Shown: positions 8,543 through 17,761, counted from the first letter of the stretch. The stretch: 64,000 bases of DNA from Mesorhizobium neociceri (GCF_013520985.1 NZ_JACDTY010000002.1:434001-498000), one strand, 5' to 3'. Notes: generated by a model from the letters alone, not told the origin. Program-made: numbers and translations.

Positions 8543-10702
8543 TCAAGCGTGGGTGTAGTGCAGCAGCGTCCACTCATCGACATGGACACGGTCCTGCGGA
8601 TGAACGACGAGCGTGGTGGCGGGATGTTCGATGATGGCCGGGCCGATAACCTCATGGCCGGGCTGCAGAAGATCCATCTCGTAGAGATTGGCCTTGTGCC
8701 AGCGCCCGCCAATGTAAGCCTCGCGCACGCCCTTGTGTGCGGCAGTCGGATCCGACTTGCCGAGCGGGCGCTTGAGCAGCACCGGCTTGACCTTGTCGGC
8801 GGTGGCAATCAGCCCAAGTTCGGTGATGGTGAAGCCGGCCTCGCCATAGCGCGACACGCGGTGGTTGACCTTGGCGTAGACCGCCTCGAACTCGTCGATA
8901 ACCTTACGCATGTCGTCAGCCGAATTGACCTCGGCAAGCGGCGCCATGACTTCGACGTCCTCGAGCTGGCCGGTGTAGCGCATCATCAGGAAAGGCACGG
9001 TCTTAATCTTGTCGCGGGCATGCCCATCGGTGATCATCTCGTCGACCGCTGCCTTGGTCAGGTCGTTCCAGACATTGGTGACCTTCTTGCCGAAGGCGAG
9101 CAGTTCGTCATCGCTTGCCCGCGCGCCGATGTCGTGTTGCGTCGACACCGAATGGCGGCGCATGAAATCGGCGGTGGTGCAGCCGAAGGCCGAGAAGGCG
9201 GCGGCGAACTGGAAGGTGATGATGTCCTTGAAGCCGATGCCCCTGGAGCAGCCGGCCAGATGCAGCGGACCCGAACCGCCATAGGATAGCAGGGTGAATT
9301 CGGAGGGGTGGATGCCCTGGCCGGAGATGACGCGGCGCAGCGCGTTGTTGGCGTCGGCCTCCAGCATGTCGATCATGCCTTCGGCCGCCTCCTCGACACC
9401 GACGCCAAGGATGTTGGAGCATTTTTCCTCGAAGGCCTTGCGCGCCTTCTCGACCTGCAAGACGACCTTGCCGCCAAGGAAGTAATACGGATTCAGGCGG
9501 CCGAGGATGGCGTCGCAATCGGCGATGGTGGGTTCGGTGCCGCCCTTGGCAAAGCAGATCGGGCCGGGATCCGAGCCGGCGCTTTCCGGTCCAAGCGAGA
9601 CCTTCTTGGTCAGCGGGTCGACCTTGAGGATCATGCCGGCACCGGCGCCGATCGTGTCGAGATGCAGCGTCGGCACGTTGAGCTTGAAACGGTCCATCAG
9701 CGGCTCGTTCTCGATCCGGGTCTGGCCGCGTGAAATCACGCCCATGTCGAAGGAGGTGCCGCCCATGTCCGAGCAGATCAGCGAGTCGTTGCCGATCAGC
9801 TTGCCGACATAGGCTGCACCGAGAATGCCGCCGATCGGACCGGAAATCATGGTTTCGTGCAGGCGCGGATGGTTGATCGAAGTCAGGCCGCCGAAAGACA
9901 GCAAAGTCTGCACGCCGTATTTGAAGCCGTATTTCTTCGAGACGTCCTCGATACCCCTAAGCTGCTTGCGGCCGCGCGAGGTGGCGTAGGCTTCGATCAA
10001 CACCGAGTTCAGCCGCGACTGTTCGCGGATGACCGGGCGGACTTCGTGGCTGGTGTAGACGAGAATGTCGGCGCCGGCCTTCTGCACTTCCTCGCGGCAG
10101 ATCTCGGCAATGCGCTTCTCGTGCACCGGATTGACGTGCGAGAAGATGGTCATGATGCAGATCGCCTCGACCTTGTCGGCGATCAGTTTTTTCGCGGCAG
10201 CCGAGACCTCATGCTCGTAGAGCGGCAGCACGATGTCGCCGAACTGGTCGATGCGCTCGGTGACGCCATGGGTGCGGCGGCGCGGCACCAGCGGATCGGG
10301 ATGGTGATGGGTGACCGCATGCAGCCGGTCGGCATAGGAATAGTCGGCCCAGGCCTGCAGGCCGCGGCCCATCAGGATCATGTCTTCCAGACCCTTGGTG
10401 GTGATCAGGCCGAGCCGGCGGCCCGTGCGCGACAACAGCGTGTTGAGCATACCGGTGCCGGAATAGAGCACGACGTTGACGCCGGAAAAGAGCGATTCCA
10501 GCGAGATGCCCCAGGCATCCGCCGCGTCCTCGGCCGAGGCCAAGAAACCTTCGGCCTCGTTCTTGGGCGTGGTTGCCGACTTGCCGATCTTGAAGTGGCC
10601 GTCCTGATCGACAAGGATCGTGTCGGTCATGGTGCCGCCGGCGTCGATGCCGATGACGATGGGATTGCCGACGATGGGGCTGGTGAGGTTGGGTTGGGTC
10701 AC
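8543..10702 (-). CDS. acxA: Acetone carboxylase beta subunit (HyuA family)
   Basis: HyuA-family ATP-binding subunit of acetone carboxylase, 719 residues (about 78 kDa, as expected for the beta subunit). The N-terminal actin-like nucleotide fold starts with GIDAGGTMTDTILVD. Further landmarks are SDMGGTSFDMGVI, the GAGAG stretch, GPESAGSDPGP and LSYGGSGPLH. ATP is hydrolysed here to phosphorylate acetone and bicarbonate. It is the first gene of the operon and is divergent from the LuxR-type regulator, with a 111-base shared upstream region. Confidence 0.93.
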   Translation of the reverse strand: MTQPNLTSPIVGNPIVIGIDAGGTMTDTILVDQDGHFKIGKSATTPKNEAEGFLASAEDAADAWGISLESLFSGVNVVLYSGTGMLNTLLSRTGRRLGLITTKGLEDMILMGRGLQAWADYSYADRLHAVTHHHPDPLVPRRRTHGVTERIDQFGDIVLPLYEHEVSAAAKKLIADKVEAICIMTIFSHVNPVHEKRIAEICREEVQKAGADILVYTSHEVRPVIREQSRLNSVLIEAYATSRGRKQLRGIEDVSKKYGFKYGVQTLLSFGGLTSINHPRLHETMISGPIGGILGAAYVGKLIGNDSLICSDMGGTSFDMGVISRGQTRIENEPLMDRFKLNVPTLHLDTIGAGAGMILKVDPLTKKVSLGPESAGSDPGPICFAKGGTEPTIADCDAILGRLNPYYFLGGKVVLQVEKARKAFEEKCSNILGVGVEEAAEGMIDMLEADANNALRRVISGQGIHPSEFTLLSYGGSGPLHLAGCSRGIGFKDIITFQFAAAFSAFGCTTADFMRRHSVSTQHDIGARASDDELLAFGKKVTNVWNDLTKAAVDEMITDGHARDKIKTVPFLMMRYTGQLEDVEVMAPLAEVNSADDMRKVIDEFEAVYAKVNHRVSRYGEAGFTITELGLIATADKVKPVLLKRPLGKSDPTAAHKGVREAYIGGRWHKANLYEMDLLQPGHEVIGPAIIEHPATTLVVHPQDRVHVDEWTLLHYTHA

Positions 10703-10813
10703 GGTCGCCTCAGGATTGGTCTAGGATGGGGCTAGGCTAGATTCATTGGGCGGCCTTGCGCCATATGCCAAAAGACACAATGACGCTTTGACCGGGATCG
10801 CCGAGAAAAGGGC

Positions 10814-11596
10814 ATGCGCATGGGCAGCAACATCTGGGCGCCGCTGGCCAGGGCGATTGCCGCCACCGGCACGGACGGGCATGTCGACTGCCTGATCGAC
10901 CTGATCGGCGCCGACATCGAGCACGATCTGGTGACAGTAACGCGTTATTCGGCGACGCAGACGCCCGAGTTTATCAAGCACCGGCGGTTCTCGGACGAAA
11001 TGGTCCGGCGCTATCTCGACAATTACTACGTCTTCGACCCGTTCTATGCCTCATGGCGGCGCGAGCGGAGGCTCGGCATCCTGCCGCTGAAGCGGCTTGC
11101 CGACGACGAGGCCAAGCGCGGCCAGTACATAGCCGGCTTCCTGGCGCAGTCGGAAATCTGCGACGAGGTCGGGATCATGTTGGCCGATGGCGGCGATTGG
11201 TGCCTCGGCATATTCCTCGACCGTTCGACCGCCTCATTCAAGGATAGCGAGATCGCCCTGCTGGATGAGCGCTTGCCGGTGTTCGAGGCGCTGCATGCGC
11301 TGGACACCAAGGCGCGTGGGACAGAATTCTCCCGCACTTCGGCGCCGACCGGCCCCGGCGCCTCACCCCGGCAGGAGCCAACCATCCCGACCAGCCTGTG
11401 GCCGGAACTGTCGCTGCGCGAGCGAGAACTTGTCCAGCTCATCCTCGCCGGTCACCCTACGGCGAATATCGCCGAGCGTCTCGGCATCACCGTTGGCACG
11501 GTGAAGAACCACCGCCGCCGCATCTACGACAAGCTCGACATCACCACCGAGCGCGAGCTGTTCCTGCAGTTCTTCCAGCACCGGGCGGATAGTTAG
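10814..11596 (+). CDS. LuxR-family transcriptional regulator next to acx operon
   Basis: Predicted DNA-binding regulator of 260 residues. The C-terminal 60 residues are a LuxR/GerE helix-turn-helix (LSLRERELVQLILAG, ANIAERLGITVGTVKNH, RRRIYDKL). The N-terminal 190 residues show no receiver domain or clear autoinducer-binding motif that I can name. It is transcribed away from acxA, so acetone carboxylase is the likely target. In Xanthobacter the acx operon is controlled by a sigma-54 activator instead. The in-frame ATG two codons downstream (10820) is an alternative start. The 3' end overlaps the LysR gene by four bases on the opposite strand. Confidence 0.85.
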   Translation: MRMGSNIWAPLARAIAATGTDGHVDCLIDLIGADIEHDLVTVTRYSATQTPEFIKHRRFSDEMVRRYLDNYYVFDPFYASWRRERRLGILPLKRLADDEAKRGQYIAGFLAQSEICDEVGIMLADGGDWCLGIFLDRSTASFKDSEIALLDERLPVFEALHALDTKARGTEFSRTSAPTGPGASPRQEPTIPTSLWPELSLRERELVQLILAGHPTANIAERLGITVGTVKNHRRRIYDKLDITTERELFLQFFQHRADS

Positions 11597-12531
11597 GAGC
11601 TCGTCGCCTCTGACGGACGCGTTCCCCGGCGAATGGTATCGATGAGGGCGCGGAGCGCCGGCGCCATCTGCCGCTGTGCCGGATAACACAAATAGTAGCC
11701 TGGAAAGGGCGCCGACCAGGCCTCGAGCACCGGGACGAGGCGCCCTTCGGCGATATGCCCCTCGATCAGCTGTTCGCTCGCGAAGGCGATGCCCAGCCCG
11801 TCGACCGCTGCCTGCACGCCAAAGTCCTTCTGGCTGGAGATCACAGGACCTTCCACGGCGACCTCGAACCACTTGCCGTCCGCCATGAACTCCCACTTGT
11901 ACGGAGTCGCCTGGCCAGGCCATCGCCAGCCGATGCAGCTGTGGGCGAGCAGGTCGCGTGGGTGAGCAGGCGTCCCGCGTCGCGCGAGATAGTCAGGTGA
12001 CGCGACCGCGGTCTGGCGCAGGTCGGGACCGAGTTTCACCGCGATCAGATCCTTGTCGATGACCTCTCCGAGCCGGATAGCAACGTCATAGCCCTCGGCT
12101 ACGATGTTCACCACAGTGTCGTCGAGCGTGACGTCCAGGACCACCTGCGGATAGGCGTCGCTGAACGCCCGTAATATGGGCGTCAGGTAAAGGCTGGCGG
12201 CATTGTGAAAGCAGTGCATCCGCACTGTCCCGGCGGGGTGGGCCCGGCCTTCGCTTGTTTCGTCCAAAGCCTCGCCGAGCTGATCGACGGCGGGCTTCAC
12301 GCGGGCGAAAAGTTTGGCGCCCGCCTCGGTCAGGGAGACGCTTCGGGTGGTCCGATTGAACAGGCTGACGCCGACGCGCTCCTCGAGCCCGCGGACCATC
12401 TGGCTCAGGGCCGAAGACGACACACCGAGCTTCTCCGCAGCGCGACTGAAATTGAGCGAGCCAGCCACGGCCACAAAGGCGCGGAGCTGGTTGAAGTCGC
12501 CGGCAGACGGACGGACAGGGTCCATGATCAC
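11593..12531 (-). CDS. LysR-family transcriptional regulator
   Basis: LysR-type regulator of about 310 residues: N-terminal winged helix-turn-helix (FNQLRAFVAVAGSLNFSRAAEKLG, residues about 13-36) and a C-terminal periplasmic-binding-like effector domain. GTG at 12531 or ATG at 12525 can start it. It is divergent from the NTF2-like gene at 12639, and regulators of this type usually control the divergent neighbour. The sequence resembles the AaeR/DsdC-like LysR group that often acts on small redox or stress genes; the effector is unknown. Confidence 0.88.
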   Translation of the reverse strand: MIMDPVRPSAGDFNQLRAFVAVAGSLNFSRAAEKLGVSSSALSQMVRGLEERVGVSLFNRTTRSVSLTEAGAKLFARVKPAVDQLGEALDETSEGRAHPAGTVRMHCFHNAASLYLTPILRAFSDAYPQVVLDVTLDDTVVNIVAEGYDVAIRLGEVIDKDLIAVKLGPDLRQTAVASPDYLARRGTPAHPRDLLAHSCIGWRWPGQATPYKWEFMADGKWFEVAVEGPVISSQKDFGVQAAVDGLGIAFASEQLIEGHIAEGRLVPVLEAWSAPFPGYYLCYPAQRQMAPALRALIDTIRRGTRPSEATSS

Positions 12532-12638
12532 CCGTGATTGAGTAGCTCAGCTAACAAGGCCGGTAAGGGCGCGCCGGTTAAACGCTGCCTGCGAACCCCT
12601 TATAGCAAGCGCATTGCCAGACCTGAAGGGAAGCCATC

Positions 12639-13031
12639 ATGACCACGCCAGACATCCAATTGCCTGAGATAGATGGGTTGGCCGCTCTGGCTCAAACCTA
12701 CTTCGACGCCGCCCATGATATGGACGCCGGCAAGTTCGCTTCCATCTTCCACGAGGCGGCTTTTGTTACGCGAAGGGGCGAAAACGACACGGTCGTCGTT
12801 ACCCCCGTTGCCGCCTGGCTGGACACCGTTCGGACGTTGAAGTCGCCGCGAGGAACCGGTGCCGAGCGCAAGGACCAGATTCTCTCGATCAACCTAGTGC
12901 GCGACATGGCGCTCCTCAAGCTTAGCCTACGAATCCCGCCGCGTGAGGTGACCGACCTTTTGTCGTGCCTCTTCCTCGACGGCCGCTGGCTAATCGTCCA
13001 GAAGGTGTTTTGCGCCGAACCACTTCGCTGA
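12639..13031 (+). CDS. NTF2-like (lumazine-binding/SnoaL-type) small protein
   Basis: A 130-residue protein with the cone-shaped NTF2-like fold pattern: an N-terminal helix (LAALAQTYFDAAHDMDAGKF), then alternating strands that end in LFLDGRWLIVQKVFCAEP. It matches the putative lumazine-binding subgroup in outline. Such proteins act as small-molecule isomerases, hydrolases or binding proteins, and nothing here fixes a reaction. A ribosome site (GAAGGGAAGCC) precedes the ATG. The divergent LysR gene is the likely regulator. Confidence 0.7.
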   Translation: MTTPDIQLPEIDGLAALAQTYFDAAHDMDAGKFASIFHEAAFVTRRGENDTVVVTPVAAWLDTVRTLKSPRGTGAERKDQILSINLVRDMALLKLSLRIPPREVTDLLSCLFLDGRWLIVQKVFCAEPLR

Positions 13032-13095
13032 TCGATCCAACGGGTCTGGCTTGACCTTAGCGACACATGGCCACTCCGCATCGGGCGGGCGGCTG

Positions 13096-13677
13096 TCAGT
13101 CGTGCAATTGCCGGGAAATCGGCGGACCGATGGTAAAATCGGAAAAGGTGACTTCAAACCCTTCGCGCTGCGGCGAACAGCACATCATGCCGACATCGAC
13201 CGACTTCGAGATCGGGAAATAGGCCAGCCGCACCGGCTTCCAGTGGCCATCGGCCGCATCCAGATACTGGATGCGGATGGCCTCGGCATGGCGGGTCAGG
13301 CGGATGCGGACACCGTCGGGATCGTTGGGGATGCTGAGCAGCGACCAGTCCGAGGTGTCGTTGGTCACGACGACGGAAAAGTACGCCAGCCCGTCGGTGT
13401 ATTCGATGCCGGCCTTGATCCAGTGCGTTTCGCTCAGCCGCAGCATCAGCCCGGCCTGGTCGTAGAGCACCTTGTAATCGCCCTTGACGGTAACCTCGGC
13501 GCTGAAGTCGCCATCGACCGGCCGGTAGAGGAAATGGCCATTGTCGCGCCAGAAACCGTAAAAGGTTTCGCGCCAGAAGTCGGTTTCCTTGCCGGTGCGC
13601 ACATGCACCGTGTCGTCACCGAAAGCATGGTGCGGCGGCGGGTTGAGCCAGGTCAGGTCCTCTTTCGGCGAAGTCAT
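13096..13677 (-). CDS. DUF1349 (YesU-like) protein
   Basis: A 193-residue beta-sandwich protein of the DUF1349 family, which is related to concanavalin-like lectin/glucanase folds. Family landmarks are FWRETFYGFWRDNGHF near the N terminus, YDQAGLMLRLSETHWIKAG in the middle and VGMMCCSPQREGFEVTFSDF at the end. No signal peptide is seen, so it is probably cytoplasmic. It follows the aldehyde dehydrogenase gene by 14 bases on the same strand, suggesting a joint role in sugar-acid metabolism. The function of the family is not established. Confidence 0.85.
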   Translation of the reverse strand: MTSPKEDLTWLNPPPHHAFGDDTVHVRTGKETDFWRETFYGFWRDNGHFLYRPVDGDFSAEVTVKGDYKVLYDQAGLMLRLSETHWIKAGIEYTDGLAYFSVVVTNDTSDWSLLSIPNDPDGVRIRLTRHAEAIRIQYLDAADGHWKPVRLAYFPISKSVDVGMMCCSPQREGFEVTFSDFTIGPPISRQLHD

Positions 13678-13691
13678 CGATGCGCCATCGA

Positions 13692-15131
13692 TTAGCCGGC
13701 AAATGTATAGGCTGTCTTCACCGTTGTGTAGAACTCCGCGGCATAGCGGCCCTGTTCGCGCGGGCCGTAGCTCGAGCCCTTGCGGCCACCGAACGGGACG
13801 TGGAAATCGACGCCGGCCGTCGGCAGATTGACCATCACCATGCCGGCTTCGGAATTGCGCCGGAAATGCGTGGCGTGCTTGAGGCTCGACGTGCAGATGC
13901 CGGAGGTCAGGCCGAAGGGCGTGTCGTTGGCGACGGCAAGTGCCTCGTCATAGTCCTTGACGCGGATGACATTGGCGACCGGGCCAAAGATTTCCTCGCG
14001 CGAAATGCGCATGGCGTTGGTGCTCTCGGTGAACAGCGCCGGCCGGAGGTAGAAGCCAGGCGTTTCGCGGTCGAGCCGCTCGCCGCCGAAGGCGAGGTTG
14101 GCGCCTTCAGTGCTGCCGATGGCGATGTAGTCCTCGTCCTGCTTCAATTGGCTCGCATCGACGACCGGCCCGATCTGGGTCTTGGCGTCGAGCGCATCGC
14201 CGATGACGAGTTTTTCCAGGCGCTCCTTGAGCGCGGCGACGAAGCGGTCATGAATGCCTTCGGTCACCACCAGGCGCGACGAGGCCGTGCAGCGCTGGCC
14301 GGTCGAGAAATAGGCGCCGTTGATCGCGCAATCGACAGCTATGGCGAGATCGGCGTCGTCGAGCACGACGAGCGGGTTCTTGCCGCCCATTTCGAGCTGG
14401 AATTTGCGCATGTGCTCCACACTTGCCGCCGCGACGCGTTTTCCGGTGCCGACCGAGCCGGTGAAGGTAATGGCGTTGAGGTCGGGGCTGTCGAGCATGG
14501 CCTGGCCGGCCACCGAGCCTTTACCCATCACCAGATTGAGCACGCCTTTCGGCAGCCCGGCGCGGTGCAGGATGTCGACGATGGTCCAGGCGCTTTCAGG
14601 CACCAGTTCGGCCGGCTTGAAGACGATGGTGTTGCCGTGGGCGAGCGCCGGCGCGATCTTCCAGGTCGGAATGGCGATCGGGAAATTCCATGGCGTGATG
14701 ATGCCGACGACGCCGACGGCTTCGCGAGTGATCTCGACGCCGACGCCCGGGCGCACGCTGGGCACCAGCTCGCCCGAGAGCCGAAGCGTCTCGCCGGCGA
14801 AGAAATCGAAGATCTGGGCGGCGCGGATGGTCTCGCCAATTCCCTCGGCCAGCGTCTTGCCCTCTTCGCGCGACAGCGATCGGCCGATCTCGTCCTTGCG
14901 CGCCATGATCTCGTCCGAGGCCTTTTTCAGCACGGCATGGCGAACCAGCGGCGCCGAGCGCGACCAGGCCGGGAAAGCGGCCTTGGCCGCCGCAATGGCC
15001 TGCTTTGCCTGTTCGGCGCCCGCCGAGGCATATTCGCCAACCACATCGCCGGTATCGGACGGGTTGATGTTGCGCGAGCCGGCCTCGCCCACCCACTCGC
15101 CATCGATCAGATTCTTGCGGAACAGTGTCAT
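13692..15131 (-). CDS. Aldehyde dehydrogenase, alpha-ketoglutaric-semialdehyde type
   Basis: NAD(P)-dependent aldehyde dehydrogenase of 479 residues. It has the full family core: TPWNFPIAIPTWKIAPAL, the FTGSVGTGK nucleotide segment, catalytic Glu in LEMGGKNPLVV, and catalytic Cys in STGQRCTASSR. The GQRCTASSR context and the overall sequence are closest, from memory, to 2,5-dioxovalerate (alpha-ketoglutaric semialdehyde) dehydrogenases that finish oxidative pentose and sugar-acid pathways. A palindromic operator candidate lies about 50 bases upstream. It is the first gene of a two-gene unit with the DUF1349 protein. Substrate choice is inferred. Confidence 0.85.
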   Translation of the reverse strand: MTLFRKNLIDGEWVGEAGSRNINPSDTGDVVGEYASAGAEQAKQAIAAAKAAFPAWSRSAPLVRHAVLKKASDEIMARKDEIGRSLSREEGKTLAEGIGETIRAAQIFDFFAGETLRLSGELVPSVRPGVGVEITREAVGVVGIITPWNFPIAIPTWKIAPALAHGNTIVFKPAELVPESAWTIVDILHRAGLPKGVLNLVMGKGSVAGQAMLDSPDLNAITFTGSVGTGKRVAAASVEHMRKFQLEMGGKNPLVVLDDADLAIAVDCAINGAYFSTGQRCTASSRLVVTEGIHDRFVAALKERLEKLVIGDALDAKTQIGPVVDASQLKQDEDYIAIGSTEGANLAFGGERLDRETPGFYLRPALFTESTNAMRISREEIFGPVANVIRVKDYDEALAVANDTPFGLTSGICTSSLKHATHFRRNSEAGMVMVNLPTAGVDFHVPFGGRKGSSYGPREQGRYAAEFYTTVKTAYTFAG

Positions 15132-15179
15132 ATCGCGGTCTTCCTTGTCATGGTTCGCTGGCGGTGCCGTATGCCTGAA

Positions 15180-15198
15180 TCATTTATCAGACAAATGA
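15180..15198. promoter_or_regulatory. Candidate operator upstream of aldehyde dehydrogenase
   Basis: A 19-base inverted repeat, TCATTT - 7 bases - AAATGA, with TTGTCTGAT in the middle on the minus strand. It sits about 50 bases upstream of the dehydrogenase start, where a repressor of the GntR/FCD type would block transcription. No regulator gene for it is adjacent. Confidence 0.35.
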
Positions 15199-15295
15199 CG
15201 ACACTGTGAGGGCAGAGATTGGCTGCGGACTGGATAGCCGATGGCGCGCGACTGCGAAAGCCGCGACTGCGCCGACAAATTGAAGCGGGCCTTTG

Positions 15296-15781
15296 TCAGG
15301 TCGGAAAAGTCCAGAACAGGCAGGCCAGCGTCGCCGCGGCGAAGATGACGAAGAACAGGCTTCTGAGCAGGATGTTGCGGCGCAGCTCATTCATAGTGAA
15401 ATGGCAGCCGACGATTGCCGCGGCAAACAGGAAACGCCAGTTCACCAGCGCCCACAGCACGCTGCTCTGGCCAAAAGCCCAGCGAGCGACGAGGCAGCCG
15501 ACAATGGTCGCGAACAAGGCGATCACGGCCCAGAACAGCGCGTCCGCAGCATGGGTCAAGACGATGCCGGCGGCTCGAATGGGCAGGATCATCATCAGCA
15601 TGGCGCTGAAGAAGTAGACGGCGGCGAGCGGCAGGAACGAGCCGGCATCGGCAATGCCGTCCAGCCGCCTCACGCCGATCGCGCCATAGGGATAGCCGTG
15701 CCTGGCCACCGCCAGGCTGAGCGCCATGAGCAATGCGGTGAACACCGCGACCAATGCGAATGTGGAGAGAGCCTTGCTCAT
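15296..15781 (-). CDS. Small four-helix membrane protein, unknown function
   Basis: A 161-residue protein with about four hydrophobic helices (roughly residues 5-25, 50-70, 78-100 and 135-157). I do not recognise the family. The ATG at 15781 has a good ribosome site (AAGGAATGGC before it); a frame extension upstream lacks one. It follows the dppC-like gene by about 100 bases on the same strand and might be the last gene of that operon, or a separate gene. Confidence 0.65.
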   Translation of the reverse strand: MSKALSTFALVAVFTALLMALSLAVARHGYPYGAIGVRRLDGIADAGSFLPLAAVYFFSAMLMMILPIRAAGIVLTHAADALFWAVIALFATIVGCLVARWAFGQSSVLWALVNWRFLFAAAIVGCHFTMNELRRNILLRSLFFVIFAAATLACLFWTFPT

Positions 15782-15881
15782 GCCATTCCTTGTTTTGGGG
15801 CCCGATCCGGGCCGAATCACAGGGAACGATTTTAGCGCACGGTCCAGGATTGCGCGTCAGCTTTGCTGAGCGTTCCGCTCT

Positions 15882-16763
15882 TCACCGATCGCTGTTTTCG
15901 AAGGCGCCCATGCCTTGCGCGATCAGGTTGGTTGCCATGACCAGCGAAACGATGGCGGCGGAGTTGAAGATCACCACCCACCATTTGCCGCCGGTCAGGA
16001 AGCCGTAGCCGTCGGCGACGGCCAATCCCCAATCGGCGGAGGGCGGCTGGATGCCGAGGCCGAGGAAGCTCAGCGTCGCGATCGAAAAGAAGGCGTAGCC
16101 GAGCCTTGTAACCAACTCGATGAGGATGGTTTCCCTGACATTGGGCAGGATCTCCAGGAACATGATGGCAAGGGCGCTCTCGCCGCCGAGCCGGGCGGCG
16201 CTGACATAGTCGCGCTTGCGCTGCTCGCGCACGGCCGCGCGCACCGTCCTTGCCACCAGCGGCGCATAGGCGATGCCGATCACCAGGATGACTGTCAGGT
16301 TCGACGGTCCAAGCGCGACCAGCGTCATGGTGACAAGGACGATGAAGGGAAAGGCCATCAGCGTGTCGAGCAGCCGTGCGCCGATGGCATCGACCAGCCC
16401 GTCGAAATAGCCGAGCACGAGGCCAAGCACGCTGCCGGCGGCAACGCCGAGCAAGGTTGCTGCCGGCGCCACCAGCAGGATGTCGCGCGAGCCGACGACG
16501 ATGCGCGACAGCACGTCGCGGCCGAGCTGGTCGGTGCCGAACCAGTGCGCGGCGTCGGGCGGCGCCAGCATGACAAGGAAATCCTCGGCATAGGGGTCGT
16601 AGGGCACAAACAGGCTGCCGAAGACGGCGCAGCCGACCCAGAACAGCAGGAGTAACGAGCCGACGATGACCGAAGGCGGCAGTTGCGAAACGGTCTCGCG
16701 AATGCGGCTCGCGGCCCGCCAGCCCAGAGCACCGCGTCGCGGCAATTCCATCAGTTCCATCAT
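15882..16763 (-). CDS. DppC/OppC-type ABC transporter permease
   Basis: Inner-membrane permease of the peptide/nickel (Dpp/Opp) importer class, 293 residues. It has an N-terminal cytoplasmic tail, a first membrane helix (VGSLLLLFWVGCAVFGSLF), the typical FGTDQLGRDVLSRIVVGSR segment and the EAA-type loop around AARLGGESALAIMFLEILPN, which contacts the ATPase. It overlaps the dppB-like gene by four bases. It belongs to the monooxygenase-linked import system at 15882-23581. Confidence 0.9.
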   Translation of the reverse strand: MMELMELPRRGALGWRAASRIRETVSQLPPSVIVGSLLLLFWVGCAVFGSLFVPYDPYAEDFLVMLAPPDAAHWFGTDQLGRDVLSRIVVGSRDILLVAPAATLLGVAAGSVLGLVLGYFDGLVDAIGARLLDTLMAFPFIVLVTMTLVALGPSNLTVILVIGIAYAPLVARTVRAAVREQRKRDYVSAARLGGESALAIMFLEILPNVRETILIELVTRLGYAFFSIATLSFLGLGIQPPSADWGLAVADGYGFLTGGKWWVVIFNSAAIVSLVMATNLIAQGMGAFENSDR

Positions 16764-17761
16764 GGCGACACATGGCGGCGTTGCCGCGGATCGAGCAGCG
16801 CCTGGACGAGATCGCCCGCCGCGGCCGACAGCACGAAGATCGTCGCCATCACCAGCACGCCGGCTTCGAGCATCGGGAAGTCGCGCGACTTGGCGGCGTT
16901 GAGGACAAGGTTGCCGAGGCCCTGGATGCCGAACAGTGCCTCGATCACCACCAACCCACCGAGCATGTAACCGGTCTGGGTCGCCAACACGGCGATGGTC
17001 GGCGTCAGCGCATTGCGCAGCACGTGGCGGATCAGGATTTCGCGCCGTTCAAGTCCTTTCAGGACGGCGGTGCGCGTATAGTCGGCTGCCAGCGCCTCGA
17101 TCACGCCGGCCCGCGTCATGCGGGCGATGTAGCCGGCGAGGTTCAGCACCAGCGGCAGCGCCGGCAGGATCAGGTAGTAGCCACTGACCCACAGCCCGGC
17201 GCCATCGGGAGCAGCGCCGGTGATCGGGAACCAGTTCAGCCACAGGCCGAACACGATGAGCAGCAGCAGCCCGGAGACGAAATCCGGGACAATGCCGAAG
17301 GACACGCCGGCGAGCACAATCAGCCGGTCGATAAAGCGGCCCTGGTTGAGCCCGGCAACGATGCCGGTGCCGATGCCGAGCGGCAGCAGAAAGACGAGGA
17401 TAACACCGGCAAGGGCAGCCGAGCGCTTGAGGCTTTCCAGCACGAACGGCGCCACCGGCAAGCGCAGCGACAGCGAGGTGCCGAAATCGCCTGACAGCGC
17501 ATTGCTGAACCAGTGCCAGTACTGGACGAGCACCGGCTGGTCGGCGCCCAGCTGCTTGTTGAGCGCGGCGACCGCCTCGGCGTCGGCGAACGGCCCGAGC
17601 ATGAGGCGGCCGACATCGCCGGGCAGAACCTGCCCGGCGAAGAACACCAGCATGCTGACCAGCCACAGCGTGAGCAGAAGCGTGGCTGCCCGCGCCGACA
17701 AAGTGCGGCCGGTCAGCATCGGATTCCGGTCCCCTGCATGGCTGGACGTTTCACGGGTCAT
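16760..17761 (-). CDS. DppB/OppB-type ABC transporter permease
   Basis: Inner-membrane permease partner of the DppC-like protein, 333 residues. It shows the family N terminus (AATLLLTLWLVSMLVFFAGQVLPGD), the PVLVQYWHWFSNALSGDFGTS block and the EAA-like loop (TRTAVLKGLERREILIRHVLRNA). The start codon overlaps the end of the solute-binding protein gene by four bases, so the operon is read continuously. Confidence 0.9.
   Translation of the reverse strand: MTRETSSHAGDRNPMLTGRTLSARAATLLLTLWLVSMLVFFAGQVLPGDVGRLMLGPFADAEAVAALNKQLGADQPVLVQYWHWFSNALSGDFGTSLSLRLPVAPFVLESLKRSAALAGVILVFLLPLGIGTGIVAGLNQGRFIDRLIVLAGVSFGIVPDFVSGLLLLIVFGLWLNWFPITGAAPDGAGLWVSGYYLILPALPLVLNLAGYIARMTRAGVIEALAADYTRTAVLKGLERREILIRHVLRNALTPTIAVLATQTGYMLGGLVVIEALFGIQGLGNLVLNAAKSRDFPMLEAGVLVMATIFVLSAAAGDLVQALLDPRQRRHVSP

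Noticed and set aside
10703..10813. Sigma-54 promoter between acxA and the LuxR gene
   Set aside because: TGGCAT on the minus strand has no GC at -12 spacing. No other candidate was found on either strand.
13680..15209. Plus-strand 509-codon open frame opposite the aldehyde dehydrogenase
   Set aside because: It is the antisense of a clear dehydrogenase with intact catalytic motifs.
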